The notes below the pieces were generated by a model. It was not told the origin of the DNA, ran no database searches, and worked only from the letters and a program-made list of their open reading frames with translations. Below are positions 9,806-18,599 of a DNA stretch of 64,000 nt, in pieces (position 1 is the first letter of the stretch; every line of letters begins with the position of its first letter). The translations under genes were made by a program, and so were the position numbers. This DNA is from an uncultured Rubrobacteraceae bacterium (lineage in GTDB: Bacteria > Actinomycetota > Rubrobacteria > Rubrobacterales > Rubrobacteraceae): NCBI GenBank assembly GCA_902806085.1, contig CADCVH010000079.1, positions 1 through 64,000 of the forward strand, given 5' to 3'.

Positions 9806-11542
9806 ATGGCGCAACAGGTACGGGAACGGGAAGAAAGGTCCCAGGTTGGGATAGTTTTCTATGTCTCCGCGGCGTTCGCGGCGGGGTTCATATTGTGGGG
9901 CGCGCTCGCGCCGGAGAACTTCGGCGCCGTGACGCAAGGCATCTTCGACTGGGTGGTCACGAACCTCGGCTGGTTCTACCTCCTGGCGGGCAACTTCTTC
10001 TTGCTCTTCGTCGTGATCCTCGCCCTCAGCAAGTACGGCAAGCTCCGCCTGGGCAAGGACGGCGAGACGCCCGAGTTCAGCAACTTCGCGTGGTTCGCCA
10101 TGCTCTTCCAGGCCGGGATGGGGCCGTCCCTAATCTTCTGGGGCGTGGCCGAGCCGCTCGCGCACTACAATGCCCCGCCCTTCGGCCTGGCAAAGGCGGG
10201 CTCGGTTGAGGCCGCCCAGGTGGGGATGCAGTACACCTACTTCCACTGGACGCTCCACCCGTGGGCCATGTACGCCGTCGTCGGGCTCGCGGTCGGGTAC
10301 TTCAGCTTCCGCAGGGACGAGCCCGGTCTCATAAGCCCCGTCTTCAGGCCGCTCTTGGGCAGCCGGGTGGACGGGTCGATCGGCAAGACCATAGACGTGC
10401 TGGCGGTGCTGGCGGTCCTCTTCGGCGTCGCGGTCTCCCTGGGGTCGGCGGGGCTCCAGATGACCGCCGGGCTCGGCGAGACCTTCGGCACCCCGACGGG
10501 GATAGCCACGCAGTTGCTCGTCATCGGGGTCACCACGGTGGCGTTCATGATCTCCGCCTCGACGGCCGTCGAGAAGGGGGTCAACTACCTCAGCCAGATC
10601 AGCATGTACGTGGCCGGCGTCTTGCTGCTGATCTTCCTCGTGATGGGCCCCACGGCCACCCAGCTCGGCGCCCTCACTCAAGGGGTCGGCGACTACTTCG
10701 GCAACCTGATCCCCATGAGCATGAGGGTGCAGTCCTTCAACCAGGACTCCGCGTGGCTCGGCAGCTGGACCGTCTTCTACTGGTCGTGGTGGATCGCCTG
10801 GTGCCCGTACGTGGGCCTGTTTATCGCGCGCATCTCGCGGGGGCGCACCATCCGGCAGTTCGTCATCGGCGCCGTCGGTGGCCCGAGCGTGGTCACCTTC
10901 GTCTGGGTGGCCGTCTTCGGTGGGTCGGCCATCCACCTCGACCGGACGCAGGGCGGCGGGATAGCCGACAGCGTCGTCGCCGACCCGGCGAGCGGGATGT
11001 TCGTCTTTCTCAACCAGTTCCCGCTGGCCCTCGCCATGTCCGTCCTGACGCTCGTCGTGCTCTGGATCTTCTTCGTCGCGGGCGCCGACGCGGGGACGAT
11101 CGTGCTCGGCAGCATGTCAACCGGCGGACCCAGGGAGCCCAGGAGGTGGATCAAGCTCTCCTGGGGCCTCGCCATGGCCGCCATCGCGGGCATCCTGCTC
11201 GTGGCCGGGGGCCTCGGCGCCCTGCAGTCGGCCTCGGTCCTTACCGGGGTGCCGTTCGCCTTTATCATGGTCCTCATGTGCGTGGCCTTCCTCAAACACC
11301 TCATGAGCGAGGCCCGGGGAGGCGGCGAACAGGGCCGCGCTGACGTGGACCTCGCGGAGCGCGCCAGGGAGTCGCGGCCGTCGGTGCGCCGGACGCCGGG
11401 ACGCCCGGCGACGGGCCCTGCGACCGGCCAGGCGTTCTCGGCCGAAGACCCGATGCCGGGCTCCAACGTGCAACCGGGCGGCCGGATGCGGCCGGGCGGC
11501 CTGCCCGGGGACCAACCCCAACCCGGGATGGGGGGGCGGTGA
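9806..11542 (+). CDS. BCCT family betaine/carnitine/choline transporter
   Basis: A 578-residue membrane protein with about 12 hydrophobic segments. The BCCT signature region is clear, for example GMGPSLIFWGVAEPLAHY in the early part and SWTVFYWSWWIAWCPYVGLF near residue 330, which carries the aromatic box that holds quaternary ammonium groups. It imports betaine, carnitine, choline or ectoine by coupling to sodium or protons. The last 60 residues are a proline/glycine-rich hydrophilic tail that could be an osmosensing or disordered extension. The TGA overlaps the GTG of the binding-protein gene, so the two are co-translated. Confidence 0.95.
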   Translation: MAQQVREREERSQVGIVFYVSAAFAAGFILWGALAPENFGAVTQGIFDWVVTNLGWFYLLAGNFFLLFVVILALSKYGKLRLGKDGETPEFSNFAWFAMLFQAGMGPSLIFWGVAEPLAHYNAPPFGLAKAGSVEAAQVGMQYTYFHWTLHPWAMYAVVGLAVGYFSFRRDEPGLISPVFRPLLGSRVDGSIGKTIDVLAVLAVLFGVAVSLGSAGLQMTAGLGETFGTPTGIATQLLVIGVTTVAFMISASTAVEKGVNYLSQISMYVAGVLLLIFLVMGPTATQLGALTQGVGDYFGNLIPMSMRVQSFNQDSAWLGSWTVFYWSWWIAWCPYVGLFIARISRGRTIRQFVIGAVGGPSVVTFVWVAVFGGSAIHLDRTQGGGIADSVVADPASGMFVFLNQFPLALAMSVLTLVVLWIFFVAGADAGTIVLGSMSTGGPREPRRWIKLSWGLAMAAIAGILLVAGGLGALQSASVLTGVPFAFIMVLMCVAFLKHLMSEARGGGEQGRADVDLAERARESRPSVRRTPGRPATGPATGQAFSAEDPMPGSNVQPGGRMRPGGLPGDQPQPGMGGR

Positions 11543-12543
11543 TCTTCGGTTCGCGGGCGCGCAGGGTCTTGCCGTGGTTGCTCGTCCTCGCGGCGGTCGC
11601 CGCTTTGGCCGCCGGCTGCGGCCCCGGCGGGGGCGGCGGCTCGGGGGAGAACGGGAACCGTATCGAGCCGGACCAGTTCCGGCTGAGCGGCACGCAGCGC
11701 GACGCCCAGTTCGCCGTCGGGTCCGAGACCTTCACCGAGCAGGAGGTCCTCGGGAGCATCACCATGCAGGTCCTGGAGGCCGCCGACGCCACGGTCGTCG
11801 ACAGGACCGGGCTCGGCGGCAACGAGGCCGTGCGCCAGGCGCTGGAGGACGGCGAGATCGACCTCTACTGGGAGTACACCGCCACGGGCTGGCTCGTCCA
11901 CCTCTCAGAGACCCGCTCCATAACCGACCCGCAGGCCCAGTACGAGGCCGTCGCCAAGCAGGACCTCCAAGAGAACGGCATCCGGTGGCTCCCGCCCGCT
12001 CCCGGTAACGACACCTACGCGATCGCGGCGAGCAAGAAGACCCGGCAGGACCTCGACATCCGGAGCATCTCCGACCTGGCGCGGCTGGCCGAGGAGCGTC
12101 CCGAAGAGGCGACGCTGTGCTTCAACAACGAAGACGACTTCCGCACCCGCTTCGACGGGCTGCCCGGCATGCAGCGGGCCTACGGCTTCCAGTTCCCCGA
12201 GGAGAACCTGGTCGAGGTGTCCCTGGACGCGGTCTACGGGGCCGCGGACGAGGGCGAGATCTGCAACTTCGGCGTCGTCTTTACCACCAGCGGCTTTCTC
12301 CGGGAGTCGGGCCTCCAGCTCCTCGAAGACGACGAAAACTTCTTCGCCGTCTACAACCCCTCGCTCACCATCAGGGGCGAGATGTACGAGCAGTACCCCC
12401 AACTCCGCGAGCTCTTCGCCCCCATATCCAAAAAGCTCGACACGGAGACCCTCCTGGACCTGAACTACGCCGTCGAAGTCGAGGGCAAGGCCCCCGAAGA
12501 CGTCGCCCGCCGGTGGCTCCGGGAGAACGGCTTCATCGAGTAG
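11539..12543 (+). CDS. Glycine betaine-type substrate-binding lipoprotein (OpuAC/ProX-like)
   Basis: A 334-residue exported protein. An arginine-rich start, a hydrophobic stretch and a lipobox ending LAAGC predict lipid anchoring at the membrane. The mature part is an OpuAC-type periplasmic binding fold: QFAVGSETFTEQEVLGSI opens the domain and GEIDLYWEYTATGW lies in the expected place for ligand contacts. Members usually serve an OpuA/ProU ABC importer, but no ATPase or permease gene is adjacent. Instead the GTG start overlaps the stop of the BCCT transporter (GTGA). This pairing suggests either a ligand-capture aid for BCCT or an orphan whose ABC partners lie elsewhere. Confidence 0.92.
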   Translation: MIFGSRARRVLPWLLVLAAVAALAAGCGPGGGGGSGENGNRIEPDQFRLSGTQRDAQFAVGSETFTEQEVLGSITMQVLEAADATVVDRTGLGGNEAVRQALEDGEIDLYWEYTATGWLVHLSETRSITDPQAQYEAVAKQDLQENGIRWLPPAPGNDTYAIAASKKTRQDLDIRSISDLARLAEERPEEATLCFNNEDDFRTRFDGLPGMQRAYGFQFPEENLVEVSLDAVYGAADEGEICNFGVVFTTSGFLRESGLQLLEDDENFFAVYNPSLTIRGEMYEQYPQLRELFAPISKKLDTETLLDLNYAVEVEGKAPEDVARRWLRENGFIE

Positions 12544-12731
12544 CGGGCGGCCCCTCGACGACCCTTCGGCCTGACCACGGAGGCCCGATCTTCCAAACCG
12601 CATCCCCCGACCTCGCGGCGGGTTCTAAACCCGACCCGGCGAAGGGGCGTGCCCGAATGGGGGCCGAGGGGGCGGAATTCGCTATGATAGGAGGGGGTGA
12701 AAGAGAGTTTCGCGGGCAGAGGAGGAGAGGG

Positions 12732-13826
12732 ATGATCGAGAACTCCGTGGGCATCTGGGCGTTCGGGCCGGCCGTCACGCGCTTCGTACCGCCCGGCTAC
12801 CACCGCGAGGTCTCGGGCGAGCCGATGGTGGACAAGACCCGGAGGGTGTGCGAGGGCCTCTCGGACGTGCTGGAGGGCCTCGAGTACCACTACCCCGGCG
12901 AGGTCGACGAGGGGAACCTCGCCGAGATCCTGTCGGTCCTGAAAGAGCACGGGATGGATCTGCCCGTGGTGGCCGCGGGGCTGCACCCGGACCCGACCTA
13001 CGGCAAGGGCGCTTTCGTCAACCCCGACGAGGGGATCCGGCGCCAGGGGATAGACGCGCTCAAGCGCGGGGTGGACCTGTGCGGCGAGGTCGGGGCGAAC
13101 TTCATCATCTGGCCCGGCGCGGAGGGGTACAACTACACGTTCCAGAGGCCCTACGCCGAGACCTGGCGCCGCTTCGTCGAGGGCGTGGCCGAGGTGGTGG
13201 ACCACGCCAACGAGAGGAACGTCAAGGTCTTTCTGGAGCACAAGAACAGCGAGCCGGCGATGAAGATCCTGATGCAGAACATAGGGATGACGCTGTTCAC
13301 GATCCAGAAGGTGAACGCCCTCGGGGTGGACACCCAGAACCTGATGGTCAACATGGACTGGCAGCACCTGATCATGAACGGCGAGAACCTGGCCGAGTAC
13401 GCCGACCTCCTCGCCGCCGAGCACAAGCTCGGCCACCAGCACGGCAACGACGGCTGGGGCACCTTCGACGACGACAACGTGGTCGGCACCAACTTCTTCA
13501 TGCAGACTTTGGAGCTCGCCCAGACCCTGCAGGACGTGGGCTACGGGCAAGGCGGCGAGATCGTGGGCTTCGACCTCTACCCCTACACCGAAGACCAGGT
13601 GGCGGCGGTGAGGCGCGCGATTCTTCAGTGGGAGTTCATCTGGGACCTGGCCGGGAAGATAGACCGGGATGCTCTGCGGGAGGCCAGGACGAACGCGGAC
13701 GCTCTGGCCGGGCAGAGGGCGGTGTACGCGGCTTTGGGGATGGACGAGGGCTACGAGGCGGAGGTCGTGCGGCGTCGCGGCGAAGCCAGGGAGGCCAGGA
13801 AGAACCGCGCCGGGACCGGGGCGTGA
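12732..13826 (+). CDS. Sugar isomerase, xylose isomerase-like TIM barrel
   Basis: A 364-residue protein of the xylose isomerase-like TIM-barrel superfamily. Metal-ligand candidates appear in VFLEHKNSEPAMK (Glu), MVNMDWQHLIM (Asp/His) and GHQHGNDGWGTFDDDN (His and Asp), the order expected for the two-metal site. The ATG at 12732 follows GGAGGAGAGGG. A TATGAT hexamer at 12683-12688 gives a plausible -10 about 44 bases upstream. Its TGA overlaps the GTG of the xylulokinase gene, strongly suggesting an aldose-to-ketose isomerisation feeding the kinase. It differs from classical XylA in sequence, so the exact sugar is inferred from context. Confidence 0.85.
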   Translation: MIENSVGIWAFGPAVTRFVPPGYHREVSGEPMVDKTRRVCEGLSDVLEGLEYHYPGEVDEGNLAEILSVLKEHGMDLPVVAAGLHPDPTYGKGAFVNPDEGIRRQGIDALKRGVDLCGEVGANFIIWPGAEGYNYTFQRPYAETWRRFVEGVAEVVDHANERNVKVFLEHKNSEPAMKILMQNIGMTLFTIQKVNALGVDTQNLMVNMDWQHLIMNGENLAEYADLLAAEHKLGHQHGNDGWGTFDDDNVVGTNFFMQTLELAQTLQDVGYGQGGEIVGFDLYPYTEDQVAAVRRAILQWEFIWDLAGKIDRDALREARTNADALAGQRAVYAALGMDEGYEAEVVRRRGEAREARKNRAGTGA

Positions 13827-15334
13827 GCCCGCTCGTAGGGCTCGACGTCGGCACGAGCGGGGCGCGGGCCGTCGCGGTGGACGAGGCGGGTAACGTCGTC
13901 GCCGAGGCCTCCTCTGGGTACCCGCTCCACAGCCCGAGGCCCGGCTGGACGGAGCAGGACCCGGCGGACTGGTGGGAGGGGGCGAAGGCGGCGCTTGGGA
14001 AGGTGGCCGCGGAGGTCGGGGGGGACGTGGCCGGCATCGGGCTCACGGGCCAGATGCACGGGTCGGTCTTTCTGGATTCGGCCGACGAGGTGATACGCCC
14101 GGCCCTTTTGTGGAACGACCAGCGCACGGGCGAGCAGTGCGAAGAGATAACCGAAGCGGTCGGCGCGGAGCGCCTGATCCAACTGGCCGGCAACCCGGCC
14201 CTTACGGGCTTCCAGGCCCCGAAGGTGCTCTGGCTCAGGGATGAGGAACCGGAGAACTACGGCCGCGTCTCCCGCGTCCTGCTGCCGAAGGATTACGTGA
14301 GGCTCCGGCTGACCGGGGAGTACGCCACGGACGCCTCGGACGCGTCGGGTACGCTCTTTCTCGACGTGAAGGGGCGCGACTGGTCCGGGGAGATCCTGGC
14401 CGCGCTGGGGGTGCCCGCCGAGTGGATGCCGAAGGTCCACGAAGGCCCACAGAATACGGGCGGCCTGCGCGAAGAGGTGGCGGTAGAGCTCGGCCTGCCG
14501 GCCGGCATTCCCGTCGCGGCCGGCGGCGGGGACAACGCGGCGGCGGCCGTCGGCACCGGGATCGTCGCGCCCGGCCTGGTGAGCTCCTCGGTCGGGACGA
14601 GCGGCGTCCTCTTCGCCCACACGCAAGGTTTCAACCCGGACCCGTCGGGGCGGCTGCACGCCTTCTGCCACGCAGTACCGGGGGAGTACCACCTCATGGC
14701 CGTCACGCTCTCGGCGGGCGGATCGCTCTCCTGGTGGCGCGACGCCGTCGGCGGGGACTTCGACGACCTCGTCGGGGCGGCCTCCGGGGTGCCGCCGGGC
14801 TCGGAGGGTTTGATCTTCCTGCCCTACCTCTCGGGGGAGAGGACGCCGCACCTGGACCCGCGGGCGAGGGGCGCGTTCTTCGGGCTCACGGCCCGCCACG
14901 GCATCCCGCACATGACGCGGGCTGTGATGGAGGGCGTGGTCTTCTCGCTGCGGGACGGGCTGGAGATCATGCGCGGGCTCGGCGTCCCCGTCGAAGACGT
15001 GCGGGCGACGGGCGGCGGGGCTAGGAGCCCCCTGTGGCGCGGCCTCCAGGCCGACGTCTACGGCGAGCCCATCAGGCGCACCGCCGCCGACGAGGGGCCG
15101 GCCTACGGCGCCGCGCTCCTGGCCGGGGTGGCGGCCGGGACTTACGCCGACGTCGGGGAGGCATCGGCGGTGGTCAGGCTGCGCGAGGGGGTCACCGAGC
15201 CCGACCCGCGGCGGGCGAAGGCCTACGAAGAGCACTACGAGGTCTACCGCTCCCTGTACCCGGCGACGAGCGACGCGATGTCCCGGCTCACGGAGCTGGC
15301 GACCGCCGCGAGCGAAGAGGAGAAGCCGGGCTAG
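13823..15334 (+). CDS. xylB: Xylulokinase
   Basis: A 503-residue FGGY-family carbohydrate kinase. It opens with PLVGLDVGTSGARAVAVD (ATP-binding phosphate-1 motif), has GLTGQMHGSVFLD with the MHG signature typical of xylulokinases, WNDQRTGEQC, and AGGGDNAAAAVGTG in the second domain, then ATGGGARSPLWRGLQADVYG near the C-terminus. Length is normal for the family. It phosphorylates D-xylulose to xylulose 5-phosphate, which enters the pentose phosphate pathway. The GTG start overlaps the isomerase stop (GTGA), so the two genes form a compact aldopentose utilisation operon. Confidence 0.92.
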   Translation: MSPLVGLDVGTSGARAVAVDEAGNVVAEASSGYPLHSPRPGWTEQDPADWWEGAKAALGKVAAEVGGDVAGIGLTGQMHGSVFLDSADEVIRPALLWNDQRTGEQCEEITEAVGAERLIQLAGNPALTGFQAPKVLWLRDEEPENYGRVSRVLLPKDYVRLRLTGEYATDASDASGTLFLDVKGRDWSGEILAALGVPAEWMPKVHEGPQNTGGLREEVAVELGLPAGIPVAAGGGDNAAAAVGTGIVAPGLVSSSVGTSGVLFAHTQGFNPDPSGRLHAFCHAVPGEYHLMAVTLSAGGSLSWWRDAVGGDFDDLVGAASGVPPGSEGLIFLPYLSGERTPHLDPRARGAFFGLTARHGIPHMTRAVMEGVVFSLRDGLEIMRGLGVPVEDVRATGGGARSPLWRGLQADVYGEPIRRTAADEGPAYGAALLAGVAAGTYADVGEASAVVRLREGVTEPDPRRAKAYEEHYEVYRSLYPATSDAMSRLTELATAASEEEKPG

Positions 15335-15456
15335 GCCCCGGCGGGAGCGGGTAGGACCGGGGCCCGGCCTGGCGGTTCGCGGGCGGTTTCGAGCCCGGCC
15401 GGGCGGGCCGTCGTCCTGGCGCTTGGGGTACCTCCGGGGGGCCGCGACCCGCGTGC

Positions 15457-15471
15457 TATGATCGTCCGATG
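15457..15471 (+). promoter_or_regulatory. Probable -10 element giving a leaderless MFS transcript
   Basis: GCTATGAT occurs with the TATGAT hexamer at 15457-15462, only six bases before the ATG at 15469. Transcription would start at about the ATG itself, implying a leaderless mRNA, and no ribosome site precedes the start. An almost identical GCTATGAT stands before the sugar isomerase gene at 12681-12688. Confidence 0.5.
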
Positions 15472-16713
15472 CACCGTGACGCGGCAGGATCTAGCGCTTC
15501 TGCGGGGGGCGCTTCGGAAGAAAAGCCCTTGGATTACAGGCCGGTCTTGCTTGCGGTGGCGGTCGCGACTGCGGGGGTGCTGCCCGCCTTTCTGACGGGC
15601 GGGCTTGCGGTCCAGATCCGGGGCGAGATGGGCTTCGGGTCGGCGGCACTCGGGCTGGCGGTCGCCGTGTTCTTCTTCTCGGCCTCGACGGCGTCCGTGG
15701 TCATGGGGCGGGTGGTGGAGAGGATAGGGGCGCACCGCGGGATGCGGCTGGCGGTCCTCGGGAGCGCCGCTTCTCTGTTGAGCGTCGCCGTCTTCGCCGG
15801 CTCGTGGGCCGGGCTGGTGGCCTGCCTGGCGTTCGGCGGGTTGGCGAACGCCGTCACGCACCCGGCGACGCACCTGTCGCTCGCCCGCCAGGTGCCGCCG
15901 GAGAGGCAGGGGTACTCGTTCGGGATCAAGCAGGCCGCCATCCCCGCGGCGACCCTGCTCGCCGGCCTCGCGGTGCCCGGGATCGCCCTCACCTTCGGCT
16001 GGCGCTGGGCCTTCGCCGGCGGCGCCGCGCTCGCCCTGTGCCTGGCGTTTCTCGTCCCGCAGGAGAAAGTCGGGGGCATCCAGAAGGTCGCCGAGGCCCG
16101 GTCCTCGGACGCGCCGATAGGCCCGCTGGTGCTGTTGGCCGTCGGGATCGGGCTCGGCTCGGCGGCGGCGACGCCGCTCGGGGCGTTCGTCGTGGAATCT
16201 TCCGTGGAGACGGGGCTCCGGGTGGGCACGGCCGGCCTCTTGCTCGCGCTCGGGAGCGCCGCGAGCATCGTCGTGCGCGTGCTCTTCGGGCGGCTCGCGG
16301 ACGGGATGGGCGGCGGAAGGTTGCGGCTGGTGGCGGCGATGCTCGGGGCGGGGGTGGCGGGGTTCGTGATGCTCGCGACGGGGAGCCCGGCGCTGGTCGT
16401 GCCGGGGGTCCTGCTCGCGTTCGCGGCCGGGTGGGGCTGGCCGGGGCTCTTCAACTTCGCCGTCGTGAAGAGCAACCCGGGGGCCCCCGCCGCGGCGACG
16501 GGCGTCACGCAGACCGGGGCCTCGGGCGGGGCGGCCGTCGGCCCGATCCTCTTCGGACTCGTGGTCGAGGCCGCGGGCTACGGGACGGCCTGGCTCTTCT
16601 CGGGGGTTCTCGCCCTCGCGGCACTCGTCGCGATCCTGGCGGGGCGGCGCCTGGTGCTGCGCGGCCGGGCGCGCGGGGACGTGCCCTTTACAAACGCTCA
16701 CGAAAAGGGGTAA
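15469..16713 (+). CDS. MFS transporter
   Basis: A 414-residue membrane protein with about 12 hydrophobic helices and a short hydrophilic N-terminal tail. The loop between helices 2 and 3 reads GRVVERIGAHRG, close to the MFS GxxxDRxGxR pattern, and the equivalent loop in the second half is GRLADGMGGGRL. FGIKQAAIPAATLLAG in helix 5 resembles the cyanate/nitrate-like and general permease groups. Substrate is not predictable. The gene appears monocistronic or linked to the following glycosyltransferase, which starts one base after its stop. Confidence 0.88.
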   Translation: MHRDAAGSSASAGGASEEKPLDYRPVLLAVAVATAGVLPAFLTGGLAVQIRGEMGFGSAALGLAVAVFFFSASTASVVMGRVVERIGAHRGMRLAVLGSAASLLSVAVFAGSWAGLVACLAFGGLANAVTHPATHLSLARQVPPERQGYSFGIKQAAIPAATLLAGLAVPGIALTFGWRWAFAGGAALALCLAFLVPQEKVGGIQKVAEARSSDAPIGPLVLLAVGIGLGSAAATPLGAFVVESSVETGLRVGTAGLLLALGSAASIVVRVLFGRLADGMGGGRLRLVAAMLGAGVAGFVMLATGSPALVVPGVLLAFAAGWGWPGLFNFAVVKSNPGAPAAATGVTQTGASGGAAVGPILFGLVVEAAGYGTAWLFSGVLALAALVAILAGRRLVLRGRARGDVPFTNAHEKG

Positions 16714-16714
16714 C

Positions 16715-18025
16715 GTGGCCGCCATGAAATCCTTTATGCGCAGCGAGAACCCGTGGGCGTTCGGGGCCGTCCTGGCGACGGCCGTCGTGACGCTCGTGGT
16801 CGGGGTGTGGGGGAGGGTGTGGAGCCTGGGCTTCCCGCCGCAGACGATGTGGGACGAGATCTACTTCCCCGTCATGGCGAGCAAGTACCTGCGCGGCGTC
16901 GAGTTCTTCGACCTCCATCCCCCTTTGGGCAAGTTCATCATCGCCGCGAGCATCGCCCCTTTCGGCGACACGCCCCTCGCCTGGCGCCTGATGCCGGCGA
17001 TCTTCGGCTGCGTCCTTATAGTCCTCGCCGGCGTCGTCGGGTGGTTTCTCTTCAGGGAGACCGTGGCCGTGCTGCTGCTCGTCGCGCTCTTCGCCGGGGA
17101 GACCATCCTGATCGTCCACTCCCGGACGGGGGTCATGGACATCTTTCTCGTCTTTTTCGTGGTGGCGACCTTTCTCGCGGCGCTGTGGGCCCGCCGGCCG
17201 GGGCAGGCGATCTGGCCGGCCGTCTTGCTAGGCCTGGCCATAAGCACGAAGTGGGCCGCCTTTCCGGTCGCGATTCCCGCAGGATACGTGCTCTGGCGCA
17301 AGGGCCTCCTCAAGTACTTCGTCGCCAGCCTGTGGGTCTCGGTGGCCATGTACTTCGTCTTCGTGTACGTCGAGCGGCTCATCATCGTGACGTCCAACCC
17401 CTTGCAGGCGTGGGTCGAGGTGTGGACGTGGCACCTGGAGGCGTTTGACAAGGTCACGGCGGCCATCCCCCACCTGTGGGGCTCCCCGTGGTGGAGCTGG
17501 CCCATCATGCTGCGCCCGATCCGCTACGTGTACCTCGTCGACGCCGACTCCCAACTGCGGGTCATGCTCGCCATAGGCAACCCGCTCGTGTGGTGGAGCA
17601 GCACCCTCGCCGTCCTCGCCGGCCTCTTCGAGCTCGCGCGGCAGGCGATCACGAGGAGGCTCTCGCTGGACGAGCCCCTGATCCCGATCCTGCTCGGTTA
17701 CGTGCTCCTGTTGCTGCCGTGGATACCGGGGACCCGCATCCCGTACATCTACAACTACCTGCCCATGTACGCTTTCGCCCTGCTGGCGCTGGCCTACTGG
17801 CTGGTGAGGATCTGGCACGGTCCCCGCTTCGGGCCGTGGGTCGTCGTCGCCTACATGCTCTGCGCCCTGGCCGTCACCCTGTTCTTCCTGCCGCTCGCGA
17901 CCACCCTCCCGATAGACCGTGACGACCTCATGCAACGCATCTGGTTCGACTCGTGGTTCTACCAGCAGTCCCCGGTGCCGGGCAGCGGTTGCACGCCCCC
18001 TGACCCGGCGCCGCGCTGCGACTAG
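16715..18025 (+). CDS. Dolichyl-phosphate-mannose-type (PMT/GT39) glycosyltransferase
   Basis: A 436-residue polytopic membrane protein. The first extracytoplasmic loop has MWDEIYFPVMASKYL and HPPLGKFIIAA, matching the acidic motif and HPP segment of GT-C family 39 mannosyltransferases that use lipid-linked mannose to modify exported proteins. It is shorter than eukaryotic PMTs but normal for bacterial ones. Several further hydrophobic segments follow, ending in a proline/cysteine-rich tail. Start is GTG at 16715, preceded by AAAAGGGGTAAC; an in-frame ATG at 16724 is possible. Coupling to the MFS gene may be incidental. Confidence 0.82.
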   Translation: MAAMKSFMRSENPWAFGAVLATAVVTLVVGVWGRVWSLGFPPQTMWDEIYFPVMASKYLRGVEFFDLHPPLGKFIIAASIAPFGDTPLAWRLMPAIFGCVLIVLAGVVGWFLFRETVAVLLLVALFAGETILIVHSRTGVMDIFLVFFVVATFLAALWARRPGQAIWPAVLLGLAISTKWAAFPVAIPAGYVLWRKGLLKYFVASLWVSVAMYFVFVYVERLIIVTSNPLQAWVEVWTWHLEAFDKVTAAIPHLWGSPWWSWPIMLRPIRYVYLVDADSQLRVMLAIGNPLVWWSSTLAVLAGLFELARQAITRRLSLDEPLIPILLGYVLLLLPWIPGTRIPYIYNYLPMYAFALLALAYWLVRIWHGPRFGPWVVVAYMLCALAVTLFFLPLATTLPIDRDDLMQRIWFDSWFYQQSPVPGSGCTPPDPAPRCD

Positions 18026-18030
18026 AAGGG

Positions 18031-18082
18031 GAGGCGTCCCGGCGAGGCGTCCCGGCGAGGCGTCCCGGCGAGGCGTCCCGGC
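18031..18082. repeat. Four exact tandem copies of a 13-bp unit
   Basis: The unit GAGGCGTCCCGGC is repeated four times without interruption, from just after the glycosyltransferase stop to just before the end of the convergent MOSC gene. Unit length is not a multiple of three and the array is intergenic. It could be a variable-number tandem repeat arising by slippage. Confidence 0.95.
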
Positions 18083-18088
18083 GGGCGT

Positions 18089-18544
18089 TTACTCCGGTTC
18101 TATGGTATCCCCGGGCCGGATGGGGCCGGCCCGTACCACCCTGGCGCAGATGCCGCCGCGGTTCCTGAGCGCCCGGGTCATGCCCCGCTCGCTCAGGTCC
18201 TGGACGTGCTTGCAGGGGGGCCTCGACCTGTCGTACTCGAGGACGACCTCCCCGACCCTGAACCTCTTGCCCCGCAGGTCCGCGAGCGTGACGCCGCGGG
18301 TGACGATGTTGCGGCGGTGCTGGCCGGACTTTATGGCGAGGCCCTGCGCCTCGATCTCGTCGAGGTGCTCCCCCTCGATGAGGGTCACCTGGCAAACGTC
18401 CCCGTACCGCGTCCAGAAGCCCGTGCCCTCGCAGTAGCGGTCGCCCCTGATGCCGCACCCCTCCACGGTCTCCACTTCTTGCACGCTCTCCATCGCCGAG
18501 CTGCCCTCCCCGGTGACGAAGATCTCCTCTACCCTGCCGCCCAT
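18089..18544 (-). CDS. MOSC domain protein
   Basis: A 151-residue single-domain protein of the MOSC (molybdenum cofactor sulfurase C-terminal) family. The conserved cysteine appears in RPPCKHVQDL near residue 110, and the core has CGIRGDRYCEGTG and QHRRNIVTRGV, both typical. Members transfer or bind sulfur for molybdenum enzymes (YiiM-like, mARC-like). No molybdenum cofactor gene is nearby, so the partner is unknown. It is convergent with the glycosyltransferase and lies downstream of the tandem repeat. Confidence 0.9.
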   Translation of the reverse strand: MGGRVEEIFVTGEGSSAMESVQEVETVEGCGIRGDRYCEGTGFWTRYGDVCQVTLIEGEHLDEIEAQGLAIKSGQHRRNIVTRGVTLADLRGKRFRVGEVVLEYDRSRPPCKHVQDLSERGMTRALRNRGGICARVVRAGPIRPGDTIEPE

Positions 18545-18599
18545 CGCAGACTCCTAGCCGCTATACGACCCCCAACCTACCATCGGCAAAGGTTAGCAG

